From the NCBI GenBank assembly GCA_025354865.1, contig JANXMB010000043.1:1-61024 (forward strand): a stretch of DNA of 61,024 nt. The letters run 5' to 3'. The translations under genes were made by a program, and so were the position numbers. Each line of letters begins with the position of its first letter. The first letter of the stretch is position 1. The notes under the pieces are model-generated. The model worked only from the letters and a program-made list of their open reading frames with translations. It was not told the DNA's origin and made no database searches. Positions 7,658-16,023 of this stretch are shown here, piece after piece. The stretch comes from Acetobacteraceae bacterium (lineage in GTDB: Bacteria; Pseudomonadota; Alphaproteobacteria; Acetobacterales; Acetobacteraceae).

Positions 7658-8530
7658 TCAAACGGTCGGCACGCCGTCGGTCACAGTCGTGCGCCGCAAA
7701 TCGCGGGGATAAATTCCGTCCTCGTACGGGCGCGCACGATGCATGGTCGTGCGATTGTCCCACACGACCAAATCGCCAACCTGCCATCGATGCGTATAGA
7801 CGAATTCCCGCTGGGTGGCATGTTCGGTTAATTCGCGCAACAAAATCTGCGCCTCCGGCGGCGGCCAGCCGACAATGCGCCCGGCATGCGACGACAGGAA
7901 CAGCGACTTCCGCCGGGTCGTCCGATGCGTCCGCACCAGCCGTTGCATCACCGGCTCGAACGCGCGCAGCTCGGCGTCGGTGAACGGAATGCCCAACGCC
8001 CCCTTGGAGAATATGCGGCTGTGCTCGCAAACCAAATCTTCGATCGCCGTTTTCGTTTTGGTATCGAGCATATCGTAAGCCGCGCGCATGTCGGCAAATT
8101 GGGTGTCCCCGTCCTCCGGCGGTAGGACGTGAGCGGATAGCAACGAATAGCGGGCGGGAATATGCTTGTAGCTGCTGTCGCTGTGCCACAACCGATTGCC
8201 CAGACCGGATAGGCGCTTCCGATCGTCGCGATCCAGGATCGATCCGTCCGGCCCGAGGTTAGAGATATCGGCCACCCCGGGATCGGCGATGCGCACCCCG
8301 CCGGCTGCCTGGATCTGGGTGTAAGGTGCCTCCGCCTCCCCGAAATACGCCGTGAACGTCCGCTGCTGCTCGGTTGTCAGCGGCGCGCCCTGGCGGAACA
8401 CCAGCACGGCATACTTGTCCATGCCGGCATCGATCGCTGCCACGGCTGCCGGCGTCAGCGGTTCGGCAATGTCGATCCCGGAACAAGCGGCGCCGATGAC
8501 GGGGTGCAAAGGGGTGAAGATCGGGGCCAT
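7658..8530 (-). CDS. TauD/TfdA-family Fe(II)/2-oxoglutarate dioxygenase
   Basis: A 290-residue double-stranded beta-helix oxygenase. The facial triad is visible: H116 and D118 in WHSDSS and H264 in TTMHRARPY. R267 lies close by, though the 2-oxoglutarate-binding Arg may instead be the conserved Arg in the LRRTT segment. GDLVVWDN is the family's core strand. Members hydroxylate sulfonates, phenoxyacetates or related acids, with decarboxylation of 2-oxoglutarate. The substrate is not determinable here, but HSDSSYKHIPARYSLLSA is closer to 2,4-D/alpha-ketoglutarate dioxygenases than to TauD proper. AAGGAAA precedes the ATG at 8530. It is divergent from the alcohol dehydrogenase operon. A paralogue lies at 58870-59712. 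Confidence 0.87.
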   Translation of the reverse strand: MAPIFTPLHPVIGAACSGIDIAEPLTPAAVAAIDAGMDKYAVLVFRQGAPLTTEQQRTFTAYFGEAEAPYTQIQAAGGVRIADPGVADISNLGPDGSILDRDDRKRLSGLGNRLWHSDSSYKHIPARYSLLSAHVLPPEDGDTQFADMRAAYDMLDTKTKTAIEDLVCEHSRIFSKGALGIPFTDAELRAFEPVMQRLVRTHRTTRRKSLFLSSHAGRIVGWPPPEAQILLRELTEHATQREFVYTHRWQVGDLVVWDNRTTMHRARPYEDGIYPRDLRRTTVTDGVPTV

Positions 8531-8687
8531 GGTGGGTTTCCTTGCGACGTTCGCCGACGTCTCCGCTCGGCTTGGGGTGAAATGTCGGACCGTGGGGCCA
8601 GGGGTGTCAACGGCGCGCGGGCCACCCTTCCCCCGAGGCGAGGAACGCGGCTAAACTTCGGGACAACGCAGACAGACGGAGGAAATC

Positions 8688-9740
8688 ATGCGCGGCGTCG
8701 TGTTCACCGGCGAAAAAGACCTGGAAATCATGACCTTCCCAGACCCCACACCGGGGCCGGACGAAGTCGTGCTGGAGATGAAAGCGTCCGGCATGTGCGG
8801 GTCGGACTTGCATCAGTACCGGCGTCCCAAGGGCGTGGCACGCAATGCCACCGGTCTGCCAGCCAATCCCAACCCGGTTATCGCCGGGCACGAACCCTGC
8901 GGTGTCGTCGTCGCCGTCGGTTCGGCTGTTGCGCCATCGCAAGCAAAAATCGGCGATCGCATGATGTGCCACCATTATCAGGGTTGCACCCAGTGCAGCC
9001 ATTGTCGATCCGGCTGGCAGCAACTCTGCCAGGAAGTGCCGGTGAAGGTCTACGGCAGCAACTCCCACGGCGGACATGCCAAATATCTGCTGGTCCCGGC
9101 CAACACGATGGTGCCGTTGCACGAGGAACTGTCGTTCAGCGCTGGCGCCGCCATCGCCTGCGGATCGGGCACCGCCTATGGCGCGCTGCGTCGGATGAAT
9201 ATCTCGGGGCGCGACACCATCGCCATCTACGGTCAAGGCCCCGTCGGCCTTGCCGCAACCCAGTTCGCTAAAGCAATGGGTGCCAAGGTTATCGCTCTGG
9301 ATATCAGCCCGCAACGATTGGAGCGGGCGAAGGAATTCGGCGCGGACGAAATCGTCAACCCCGGTTCCAACGATCCCGTCGCAGCCATCAAGGAACTGAC
9401 GCACGGCAAATTTGCCGACCTTGCCCTCGACACATCGTCCAACCCGGATGCCCGCGCCAACGCGATCAAATCCACCAAGGTGTGGGGCACGATGTGCTTT
9501 GTGGGCGAAGGCGGTCATGTCGATATCGATGTCAGCCCAATGTTGTTGCGCCGGCAGATGACCATCGTCGGGTCCTGGACCTTCTCCAACATCATCCAGG
9601 CCGAGTGCGCGCAGTTCTGCGTTGATCGCAAGGTCGATGTGGACAAATTGTTCACCCATAAATGGACGCTGGATCGGGCGGAGGAAGCCTATAAACTGTT
9701 CGACAAGCAGGCCGACGGCAAAGGCGTGTTCCTGATTTGA
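8688..9740 (+). CDS. Zinc-dependent alcohol dehydrogenase (MDR superfamily)
   Basis: A 350-residue medium-chain dehydrogenase. The catalytic zinc ligands are in SGMCGSDLHQY and the GHEPCG motif. A structural-zinc loop has clustered Cys in HYQGCTQCSHCRSGWQQLC. The Rossmann segment is IYGQGPVGLAATQFAKAMGAKVIALD, with an Asp that suggests NAD(H). It oxidises a secondary alcohol or polyol, identity unknown. GGAGGAAAT precedes the ATG. This is the first gene of a tight operon with the class II aldolase (stop and start overlap), the PNPOx-like protein and a periplasmic binding protein, which suggests a catabolic route for an imported sugar-acid-like compound. Confidence 0.9.
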   Translation: MRGVVFTGEKDLEIMTFPDPTPGPDEVVLEMKASGMCGSDLHQYRRPKGVARNATGLPANPNPVIAGHEPCGVVVAVGSAVAPSQAKIGDRMMCHHYQGCTQCSHCRSGWQQLCQEVPVKVYGSNSHGGHAKYLLVPANTMVPLHEELSFSAGAAIACGSGTAYGALRRMNISGRDTIAIYGQGPVGLAATQFAKAMGAKVIALDISPQRLERAKEFGADEIVNPGSNDPVAAIKELTHGKFADLALDTSSNPDARANAIKSTKVWGTMCFVGEGGHVDIDVSPMLLRRQMTIVGSWTFSNIIQAECAQFCVDRKVDVDKLFTHKWTLDRAEEAYKLFDKQADGKGVFLI

Positions 9741-10381
9741 ACATCGCCGACGCCCGTGTCGCGGTTGCTGCGGCTTACCGCGACCTCGGGCGGTTGGGGT
9801 TGATCGTCGGCAGTTCCGGCAATGTCAGCGTGCGAACCGATAACGGTATGGCAATAACACCCAGCGGCGGAGCCCCCGACGCTGCGGGCGTTGGCGATAT
9901 CGTTTCGATGACGCTGGACGGAACGATCGACGGTAAAGGCACAGCGTCCAGCGAATGGTCGATGCACGCGGCGATCTACCAGGCGCGACCCGATGCCGCC
10001 TGCGTGGTGCACGCGCACGCCGATGCCTGCACCGCTCTGGCATGTTTGAACGAACCGTTGCCGGGGTTCCATTACATGGTGCTTCGTTTCGGGGGAAACG
10101 ATGTGCGCTGCGCCCCGTACGTGACGTTCGGCACCCCGGCGCTGGCTGACGCCGCAACCGCTGCGTTGACCGAACGTTCGGCTTGTCTGCTGGCGAATCA
10201 CGGCATGATCCTGTTTGCTCGGGATCCCGCCTCAGCCATTGCCAATGCGGTTCTGCTGGAATCGTTGTGCCGGCAATATCTGCTGGCGCGATCGGCCGGC
10301 ACACCGCGCCTGTTGAACGAAGCGGAACTGGCAGCGGCACGAGATCGTTTCAAATCGTACGGACCGGCACAAGGCGGGTAA
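9737..10381 (+). CDS. Class II aldolase/adducin-family protein
   Basis: A 214-residue zinc aldolase of the fuculose-phosphate aldolase/ribulose-5-phosphate 4-epimerase family. Motifs are GSSGNVSVR for phosphate binding, SSEWSMHAAIY with the catalytic Glu, VVHAHADAC with zinc His ligands, and NHGMILFA with a later ligand. The start is a TTG at 9737 overlapping the dehydrogenase stop by four bases (TTGA), implying translational coupling. It would cleave or decarboxylate a sugar-phosphate-like or 3-oxo-acid substrate produced by the dehydrogenase, which is inference from adjacency. Confidence 0.85.
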   Translation: MNIADARVAVAAAYRDLGRLGLIVGSSGNVSVRTDNGMAITPSGGAPDAAGVGDIVSMTLDGTIDGKGTASSEWSMHAAIYQARPDAACVVHAHADACTALACLNEPLPGFHYMVLRFGGNDVRCAPYVTFGTPALADAATAALTERSACLLANHGMILFARDPASAIANAVLLESLCRQYLLARSAGTPRLLNEAELAAARDRFKSYGPAQGG

Positions 10382-10384
10382 GTC

Positions 10385-10993
10385 ATGGACGAACGCAGTT
10401 TTTACCACGACGGCATGCGGGATTTTCAAGACCGTTTCGACGGCCGGCGCGTGGCCGATGCGCTGGAGAAAAACCGGATCCGACACGACTTCTGGGACGA
10501 CGATCGCGCCTTGATCGCAAGCACGCCGTTTTTCTTCATCGCGACCTCGTTCGACAATTTCACCGATTGCAGCATGAAATCCGGTGTCCCCGGCTTCGTG
10601 AAAATCGTTGGACCGGGCACGATAGAATATCCGGAATACGACGGCAATTCGATGTACCGCACCTTGGGCAATATCGCTCGCAATCCCAATGTCGGGTTGT
10701 TGTTCGTAAAATTCGATGGCGCCACCTTGCGCATCCGCGCCAGCGGTAAGGCCGAGATTCTGGACGACGCCGCAGCGTTGGGTCGCCATCATGGGGCGAA
10801 AATTGTCGTCCGTATCGTTTGCGAACTCTACTCGAATTGCGTGCGTTCGGTGCATAATCTGACGACCGGCGAAATCTCACCCTATCTGCCGGCACCGGGT
10901 TACGAACCGCCGGCGCCGAGTTGGAAAAGCCGAGACTATATCCGCGACATCCTACCGAAAAACGACCCGCACACGGGCAAAAAGGGAGATTGA
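10385..10993 (+). CDS. Pyridoxamine-5'-phosphate-oxidase-like flavin-binding split-barrel protein
   Basis: A 202-residue protein with split-barrel features: PFFFIATSFDN, GVPGFVKIVGPGTIEYPEYDGNSM, then NPNVGLLFVKF and a LRIRASGKAEIL strand. This pattern is shared by general PNPOx-like flavin-binding proteins rather than by true PdxH. Catalytic role unknown. It starts 3 bases after the aldolase stop and is followed 4 bases later by the binding protein, so it belongs to the same transcript. Confidence 0.75.
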   Translation: MDERSFYHDGMRDFQDRFDGRRVADALEKNRIRHDFWDDDRALIASTPFFFIATSFDNFTDCSMKSGVPGFVKIVGPGTIEYPEYDGNSMYRTLGNIARNPNVGLLFVKFDGATLRIRASGKAEILDDAAALGRHHGAKIVVRIVCELYSNCVRSVHNLTTGEISPYLPAPGYEPPAPSWKSRDYIRDILPKNDPHTGKKGD

Positions 10994-10997
10994 AACG

Positions 10998-12230
10998 ATG
11001 AAGGGCACCATCGAACGGCGCGCGTTGCTTGGCAGCGGGCTCGCGCTCGCGACGCTTCCACGACGTGCATACGCGCAGCAGAAGCCGATCCGTATCGGCG
11101 TGTTGACCGATATGGCCGGTCCCTACGCCGCCAATACCGGCAGGGGTTCGGTGATCGGTGCGCAATTGGCGATCGAGGATTTCACCAAGGCTCACCCTGG
11201 TATAAAGGTGGAGCTGGTGTCGGCGGATTTGCAACTGAAGCCGGATGTTGCGCTGGGTATTTCCAAAGGTTGGTTCGACAACGACAGCGTCGATTTAATC
11301 ACCGATGTGCCGTTGTCCTCCGCTGCGTTCGCGATCGGCGATCTTGCGAAAAACATGGACAAGGTGGCGATCTTCACCGGCGGCGCCTCGGCCGATATTA
11401 CCGGATCGAAATGCGGGCCGAACCATCTGCATTGGTGCTACGACACATGGTCGATGCCGCATGGCGTGGTCGCGGCAACGGTCAAGGAAGGCGGCACCAC
11501 CTGGTATTTTGTGACGGCGGACTATGCGTTCGGTCATTCGTTGCAAAAGGACGCGGCCAGTTTCGTTGTGGGTGCGGGCGGCAAGGTGTTGGGTCAGGCT
11601 TTGGCACCATTCCCCGGCACGACCGATTTTTCGTCGTTCATCGTGCAGGCGAAGGCCAGCGGGGCCAAGGTCCTCGGGCTGGCCAATGGTGGCGCCGACA
11701 CGGTCAATTGCATCAAGCAGGCGGCGGAGTTCGGGCTGATTCAAGGCGGCATGAAGGTCGCTGGCATGTTGGTGTTGACCCACGACGTGCACGGCATGGG
11801 GTTGCAAGCGGCGCAGGGTGTTTCGTTAACGGAACCGTTCTATTGGGATATGAACGATGGAACCCGATCGTTCTCGAATCGATATGAAAAATTGTATCCG
11901 GGGGATATGCCGGGTTCGGTGCATGCGGGGCAATATTCCGGCGTTATGCATTATCTGAAAGCGGTGGCGGCCGTCGGGGTGGATAAGGCAAAAGCCAGCG
12001 GTAAAGCGGTGATCGATCGGATGAAATCCATGCCGACCGACGATCCGTTGTTCGGTAAAGGAGCGATCCGAGCAGACGGGCGGAAAATTCACGATATGCA
12101 TTTGTTCGAGGTGAAGGCGCCGGCACAATCGAAACGGCCTTGGGATTATTACGTGCACAAACGTGCCATTCCCGCAGCCGAAGCGTTCCGACCCATCACC
12201 GAAGGTAAATGCCCGCTGATCAAGGCTTGA
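10998..12230 (+). CDS. Branched-chain-amino-acid-type ABC transporter substrate-binding protein
   Basis: A 410-residue periplasmic binding protein (Peripla_BP_6/LivK-like). It has an RR-containing signal segment (ERRALLGSGLALATLPRRAYA) that resembles a Tat signal. The mature part begins KPIRIGVLTDMAGPYA, and VTADYAFGHSLQKDA and the hinge strands follow. No permease or ATPase gene is adjacent, so it must share membrane components encoded elsewhere, possibly the LIV system at 43196-47830. Its operon position behind an alcohol dehydrogenase and an aldolase suggests a ligand that is oxidised and cleaved by those enzymes. Confidence 0.88.
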   Translation: MKGTIERRALLGSGLALATLPRRAYAQQKPIRIGVLTDMAGPYAANTGRGSVIGAQLAIEDFTKAHPGIKVELVSADLQLKPDVALGISKGWFDNDSVDLITDVPLSSAAFAIGDLAKNMDKVAIFTGGASADITGSKCGPNHLHWCYDTWSMPHGVVAATVKEGGTTWYFVTADYAFGHSLQKDAASFVVGAGGKVLGQALAPFPGTTDFSSFIVQAKASGAKVLGLANGGADTVNCIKQAAEFGLIQGGMKVAGMLVLTHDVHGMGLQAAQGVSLTEPFYWDMNDGTRSFSNRYEKLYPGDMPGSVHAGQYSGVMHYLKAVAAVGVDKAKASGKAVIDRMKSMPTDDPLFGKGAIRADGRKIHDMHLFEVKAPAQSKRPWDYYVHKRAIPAAEAFRPITEGKCPLIKA

Positions 12231-12239
12231 CACGATGCA

Positions 12240-12265
12240 CCCTGGCCGGTTCGCCCCGGCCAGGG
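12240..12265 (+). terminator. Hairpin terminator after the substrate-binding protein gene
   Basis: Perfect 10-bp arms, CCCTGGCCGG and CCGGCCAGGG, enclose a 6-base loop 10 bases after the stop codon. GGTTC rather than a long U-tract follows. It lies between convergent genes and could serve both. Confidence 0.7.
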
Positions 12266-12284
12266 GTTCAGCCGTCGGTGGCGT

Positions 12285-12551
12285 TTACCGGGGCGGGGTA
12301 TACCATTGCGCCACGCCGCGATGGCCCGAGCAGGTGCCTTGTGCGTGGTGGGAATAGCTGAACGTTCCATCCCTGCACGACGCGGCGATTGGACCGTACG
12401 CGGTGCTCGCCTCCCGTGTGGGGCGATGGACCTTGGTCCCATCGGATGATTTGTAATAATCCTTGGCAACCTCGGGGTTAAAATAATCCCGTGCCAAGGC
12501 CGGCGTTGCCACCAGCAGGCCAATCAGTCCGGCAATGGCGAATGAACGCAC
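12285..12551 (-). CDS. Small secreted DUF3761-type protein
   Basis: An 88-residue protein from a GTG at 12551. It has a signal peptide (MRSFAIAGLIGLLVATPALA) and a C-terminal SYSHHAQGTCSGHRGVAQW motif, the C-S-G-H-x-G-V signature seen in DUF3761-like domains. The start is chosen because GGAGG lies 6 bases before this GTG. The longer frame from 12608 begins with TTG and has no ribosome-binding site. Function unknown, with a presumed periplasmic location. Confidence 0.75.
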   Translation of the reverse strand: MRSFAIAGLIGLLVATPALARDYFNPEVAKDYYKSSDGTKVHRPTREASTAYGPIAASCRDGTFSYSHHAQGTCSGHRGVAQWYTPPR

Positions 12552-12762
12552 GGTTTCCTCCACGTTTTTCGTTTCGTGGAAGATCACATACGATTGTAGT
12601 CGCGTCAAGATTTAAGCAGGCCCGACAGCGCGGTTGGCCTGCTACCGGGCAAGCCGCCACCGCCGCGCTGCGACCGAGCGCAGTACGCCTATAAAGACAA
12701 CGGGACGTCGCAGGCCTATCCCAGCCGGCGGTAGTTCGAATCACCCACCGGATGGGGAAAGA

Positions 12763-14190
12763 TCAGGCGGTTTTGTGCCGTTCGCGCAGGAACTGGAAGA
12801 ACTCCACCCCTTCGCGCAGGCGGCGGCGCATCATTTGCGGCGACCGCACCATCTCTCCCACGATCGAAGCGATTTTCGGGGCGCGGAAATAAAACCGCTT
12901 ATAGAACGTTTCGACGTTGTCGAAAATTTCCGTGTGCGACAAATGCGGATAATGCAGCGGCGCGATTTGCACGCCGCTCTCGTCCACCAACTCGGCGTGA
13001 TCGGCGTCCAACCAGCCGTTTTCCAGCGCTTGCTTGTACAGGAACGTGCCGGGGTAGGGCGCGGCGAGGGAAACCTGGATCGTGTGCGGATTGATGTCGG
13101 TAGCGAACTTGATCGTTTCCTCGATCGTTTCCTTGGTTTCGCCGGGCAATCCCATGATGAAGGTGCCGTGAATTTTGATGCCCAGGTCGTGGCAATCCTT
13201 GGTGAATTTCCGAGCAACCTCGATCCGCATACCCTTCTTGATGTTGTGCAGGATCTGTTGGTTGCCGCTTTCGTAGCCGACCAGCAGCAGGCGCAAGCCG
13301 TTGTCGCGCAGCACTTTCAAGGTCTCGTACGGTACGTTGGCCTTGGCGTTGCAGGACCACACCACGCCCATTTTACCCAATTCCCGCGCGATCGCCTCCG
13401 CCCGGGGCAAATTATCGGTGAAGGTGTCGTCGTCGAAGAAGATTTCCCGGGCTTGCGGCCAGTAGGATTTGACCAGCCTGATCTCCTCCGCCACATGGCC
13501 GGGGGAGCGGACGCGGTAATTATGCCCGCCGACCGTCTGCGGCCACAGGCAGAAGGTGCAGCGCGATTTGCAGCCTCGGCCGGTGTAAAGCGACACGTAG
13601 GGGTGCATCAGGTAGCCGATGAAATAATCTTCGATCCGCAAGTCGCGCTTATAGACCTCGGTCACGAAGGGCAGTTGGTCCATGTCTTCCAGGATCGCGC
13701 GATCTTTGTTGTGCACGATCACGCCGGCGTTGTTGCGGTAGGAAATACCGTCCACCGCCGAGAAATCGCGACCTTCGGCGATTTCCTTGATGGTGAAGTC
13801 GAACTCGTTGCGCGCCACGAAATCGATCGGCGCGCCCTGCGCCAGGCTTTCCGCCGGCTGCACCGCCACTTTCGCCCCGACCATGCCGATCTTCAACGAC
13901 GGGTTCTCCGCCTTCAGCGCCGCCGCGACCTTCACATCCGACGCGAAGGACGGGGTGGAGGTATGGATCACGCACATCTCGAAATCGCGGGCCTGCTTCG
14001 TCACCGCTTCCAGCCCGATGCGGGCCGGCGGGGCGTCGATCAGCTTGCTGCCCGGCACCAGAGCCGCCGGTTGCGCCAGCCAGGTCGGGAACCAGAACGA
14101 CTTGATCTCCCGCTTCGCCTGATAGCGCGAGCCGGCGCCACCGTCGAACCCATCGAAGGACGGCGGTTGCAGGAACAGGGTCTTCATCAT
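12763..14190 (-). CDS. hpnJ: Hopanoid biosynthesis radical SAM protein HpnJ
   Basis: A 475-residue B12-binding-type radical SAM protein. A cobalamin-fold N-terminal region runs to about residue 190. The iron-sulfur motif C207-x3-C211-x2-C214 (CKSRCTFC) follows, with the SAM-domain strands EIFFDDDTF and TFIMGLPGETKET. HpnJ is associated with conversion of a sugar-linked hopanoid head group to the cyclitol ether. ATG codons at 14190 and 14187 are both possible, with AGGG upstream. It sits directly downstream of hpnI in the order hpnM-hpnI-hpnJ. A much longer open frame reaching 15174 is only the hpnI shadow. Confidence 0.9.
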   Translation of the reverse strand: MMKTLFLQPPSFDGFDGGAGSRYQAKREIKSFWFPTWLAQPAALVPGSKLIDAPPARIGLEAVTKQARDFEMCVIHTSTPSFASDVKVAAALKAENPSLKIGMVGAKVAVQPAESLAQGAPIDFVARNEFDFTIKEIAEGRDFSAVDGISYRNNAGVIVHNKDRAILEDMDQLPFVTEVYKRDLRIEDYFIGYLMHPYVSLYTGRGCKSRCTFCLWPQTVGGHNYRVRSPGHVAEEIRLVKSYWPQAREIFFDDDTFTDNLPRAEAIARELGKMGVVWSCNAKANVPYETLKVLRDNGLRLLLVGYESGNQQILHNIKKGMRIEVARKFTKDCHDLGIKIHGTFIMGLPGETKETIEETIKFATDINPHTIQVSLAAPYPGTFLYKQALENGWLDADHAELVDESGVQIAPLHYPHLSHTEIFDNVETFYKRFYFRAPKIASIVGEMVRSPQMMRRRLREGVEFFQFLRERHKTA

Positions 14191-14204
14191 CGCGCGTGCA
14201 ATCC

Positions 14205-15362
14205 CTAGGAGGGGTGGGAAGTGGGCGGGGAAACATTGTAGCCGGCCGCATGCATCGTATGGCCGCGCCAGTCCACCTTTTTTCCGGCATGGCTGGCCAG
14301 CACGATGCCGATGGACAGAAGCTCTCGTAGCGGGAGAAGCCCGACCGGCGCCGGAAATGCAAGCGTTTCCATTCGATCCGCCAATGCTCGGTCGATTCCT
14401 GTGGCGGCAAGAGCACGCGCCAACCACGCGGCCGCGAACAAGATCGCTGCCCAGGATGCATTTGGCGCCGCAATCGCGGCCACCGCCGCCCAAAAGATGG
14501 GGTATTGCAGCACCGACAACGCGAATGCCCCAGGTACCAGCGCCCGAATGGTGCGCGCCCAGCGCAACTCGTGCTTGAACAGCGCGCCGAGATCGGTTTC
14601 GGGTACCGTGGTGGCGACAACCGAGCGGGCGAGGAGCACATCCAGCCCTAGGGCGCGGACCAAGTGGCCCAGGACATTGTCGTCGGCGAGGTGGTCTACC
14701 AGGGGCAGGAAGCCGCCGATTCGCACCAACGTGTCGCGGCGAAGACACATGGTGGCACCCAGACAGTCCTGGCGCCCCATAGCGCGGGCCAGCAGGGCGC
14801 CGGGAAGGAATCCATGCGTAATTTGGGTCGCGCCCAACAGGCCGGGCATGCGGCGGCTCGCCGGCAGGCCGGTATAAAGCACCGTCGCCAGCCCGCAGCC
14901 CGGTGTTGCCAACGTGGTCGCGAGGTCGGACAGGTAATCCGGCGGCATGTGCAGATCGGAATCGGCGATCGCCAGCACGTCGTATTTGGCCGCAGGCAAC
15001 ATATTGATCAGATTGCCAATTTTTCGGTTGGGGCCGTGTTGCGTCGGGTCCACCACCAAGGCGATGTCTCGATCGGGGAACGCGGCGCGCAGCCGCTCCA
15101 CCACCGCGATCACGGGATCCTGCGGGTCTTGCACACCGAAGACGATCTGAAACGCGGGGTAATCCTGGGTGCACAAGCTCGACAACGCGCGATCAAGCAG
15201 CGGCTCGTCGCCGTGCAAAGGTTTCAGGACGGTGATGGGCGGTTGCGGCGCGGCCGGGCGGGGCGCACGGCGAACGAAACGCCACACGACATACCATCCG
15301 GCAAGGGTCTGCACGATTCCAATAATCGCCATGATGGCGGCGAAGGTGGCCAGCACGTTCAT
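14205..15362 (-). CDS. hpnI: Hopanoid glycosyltransferase HpnI
   Basis: A 385-residue family-2/ceramide-glucosyltransferase-like enzyme. An N-terminal membrane segment (VLATFAAIMAIIGIVQTLAGWYVV) is followed by VLKPLHGDEPLLDRAL and the metal-binding ADSDLHM. DNVLGH, KHELRWARTIR (the Q/RxxRW-type acceptor motif) and C-terminal hydrophobic helices complete the fold. HpnI adds an N-acetylglucosamine unit to bacteriohopanetetrol on the inner membrane. Position between hpnJ and hpnM supports the assignment. Confidence 0.9.
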   Translation of the reverse strand: MNVLATFAAIMAIIGIVQTLAGWYVVWRFVRRAPRPAAPQPPITVLKPLHGDEPLLDRALSSLCTQDYPAFQIVFGVQDPQDPVIAVVERLRAAFPDRDIALVVDPTQHGPNRKIGNLINMLPAAKYDVLAIADSDLHMPPDYLSDLATTLATPGCGLATVLYTGLPASRRMPGLLGATQITHGFLPGALLARAMGRQDCLGATMCLRRDTLVRIGGFLPLVDHLADDNVLGHLVRALGLDVLLARSVVATTVPETDLGALFKHELRWARTIRALVPGAFALSVLQYPIFWAAVAAIAAPNASWAAILFAAAWLARALAATGIDRALADRMETLAFPAPVGLLPLRELLSIGIVLASHAGKKVDWRGHTMHAAGYNVSPPTSHPS

Positions 15363-15396
15363 GGGAAGTGGCTATCGCGGCGAGGAAGCGGACCGC

Positions 15397-16023
15397 TCAA
15401 GCCGCGATCGCGCCGCCGGACAGGTTTTTGACCTTGCGGCGCAGGCTTGCGATCAAAGCCTCCGCGCTGCCATGCGACAATAACGCTCGGAAATCCGACC
15501 GCTGCACTGCGACGCGGCTGATCGTGCCGTCGAGCAACACGTCGGTCACTCGCCAGCCGGCGTCGGAGGACTGCATCACGTAATCCAGCCGAATCGGCTC
15601 CCCAGTTTGGGAAACGATGCGAGTTTGCACCACCCGATCGCTCCCGACGACGCGAGTTTCAGCCAGCACGTCGAATTTCTCGCCCTCGAATTTGTCGAAA
15701 TTGGCGACGAAGCTGGCGACGGTGAAGGCGCGGAACGCCTCCGTCAGGTCGGCGCGGCTGGCGTCGTCGAATTTCGCCCAGCCCAGCCCGACCGACACCC
15801 GCAGTACGGTCGTCAGATCGTAGACGCGATCGATGACCGGGGCCAGGGTGTTGCAGCGTGTCTGGAACGGCGTGGCCTGACCGGTGCGCATCAACGCCTC
15901 CAGCGCGGCGTACAGCTCCAGGATCGGCTTGCGGATCGCGGCGGTATCCTGTGCACGGGCGCTTTGGGGTATCGCGAGCGCGGCGCCGGCAAGCAGCAGG
16001 GTGCGTCGGCGCAGACCCAACAT
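15397..16023 (-). CDS. hpnM: Hopanoid-associated MlaC/Ttg2D-like periplasmic protein HpnM
   Basis: A 208-residue protein with a signal peptide (RRRTLLLAGAALAIPQSARAQ) and an MlaC-like lipid-carrier domain. Recognisable segments are ADLTEAFRAFTVASFVANFD and RLDYVMQSSDAGWRVTDVLLDGTISRVAVQRSDFRALL. HpnM proteins are thought to help move hopanoids toward the outer membrane. Its ATG overlaps the dxs stop by one base (TAATG), so it is translationally coupled to the precursor gene. Confidence 0.85.
   Translation of the reverse strand: MLGLRRRTLLLAGAALAIPQSARAQDTAAIRKPILELYAALEALMRTGQATPFQTRCNTLAPVIDRVYDLTTVLRVSVGLGWAKFDDASRADLTEAFRAFTVASFVANFDKFEGEKFDVLAETRVVGSDRVVQTRIVSQTGEPIRLDYVMQSSDAGWRVTDVLLDGTISRVAVQRSDFRALLSHGSAEALIASLRRKVKNLSGGAIAA

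Noticed and set aside
12763-15174. An 803-codon open frame covering hpnJ and most of hpnI
   Set aside because: Only the part from 14190 onward has HpnJ features. The upstream part is the antisense-free frame shadow of hpnI, whose own frame has clear glycosyltransferase motifs.
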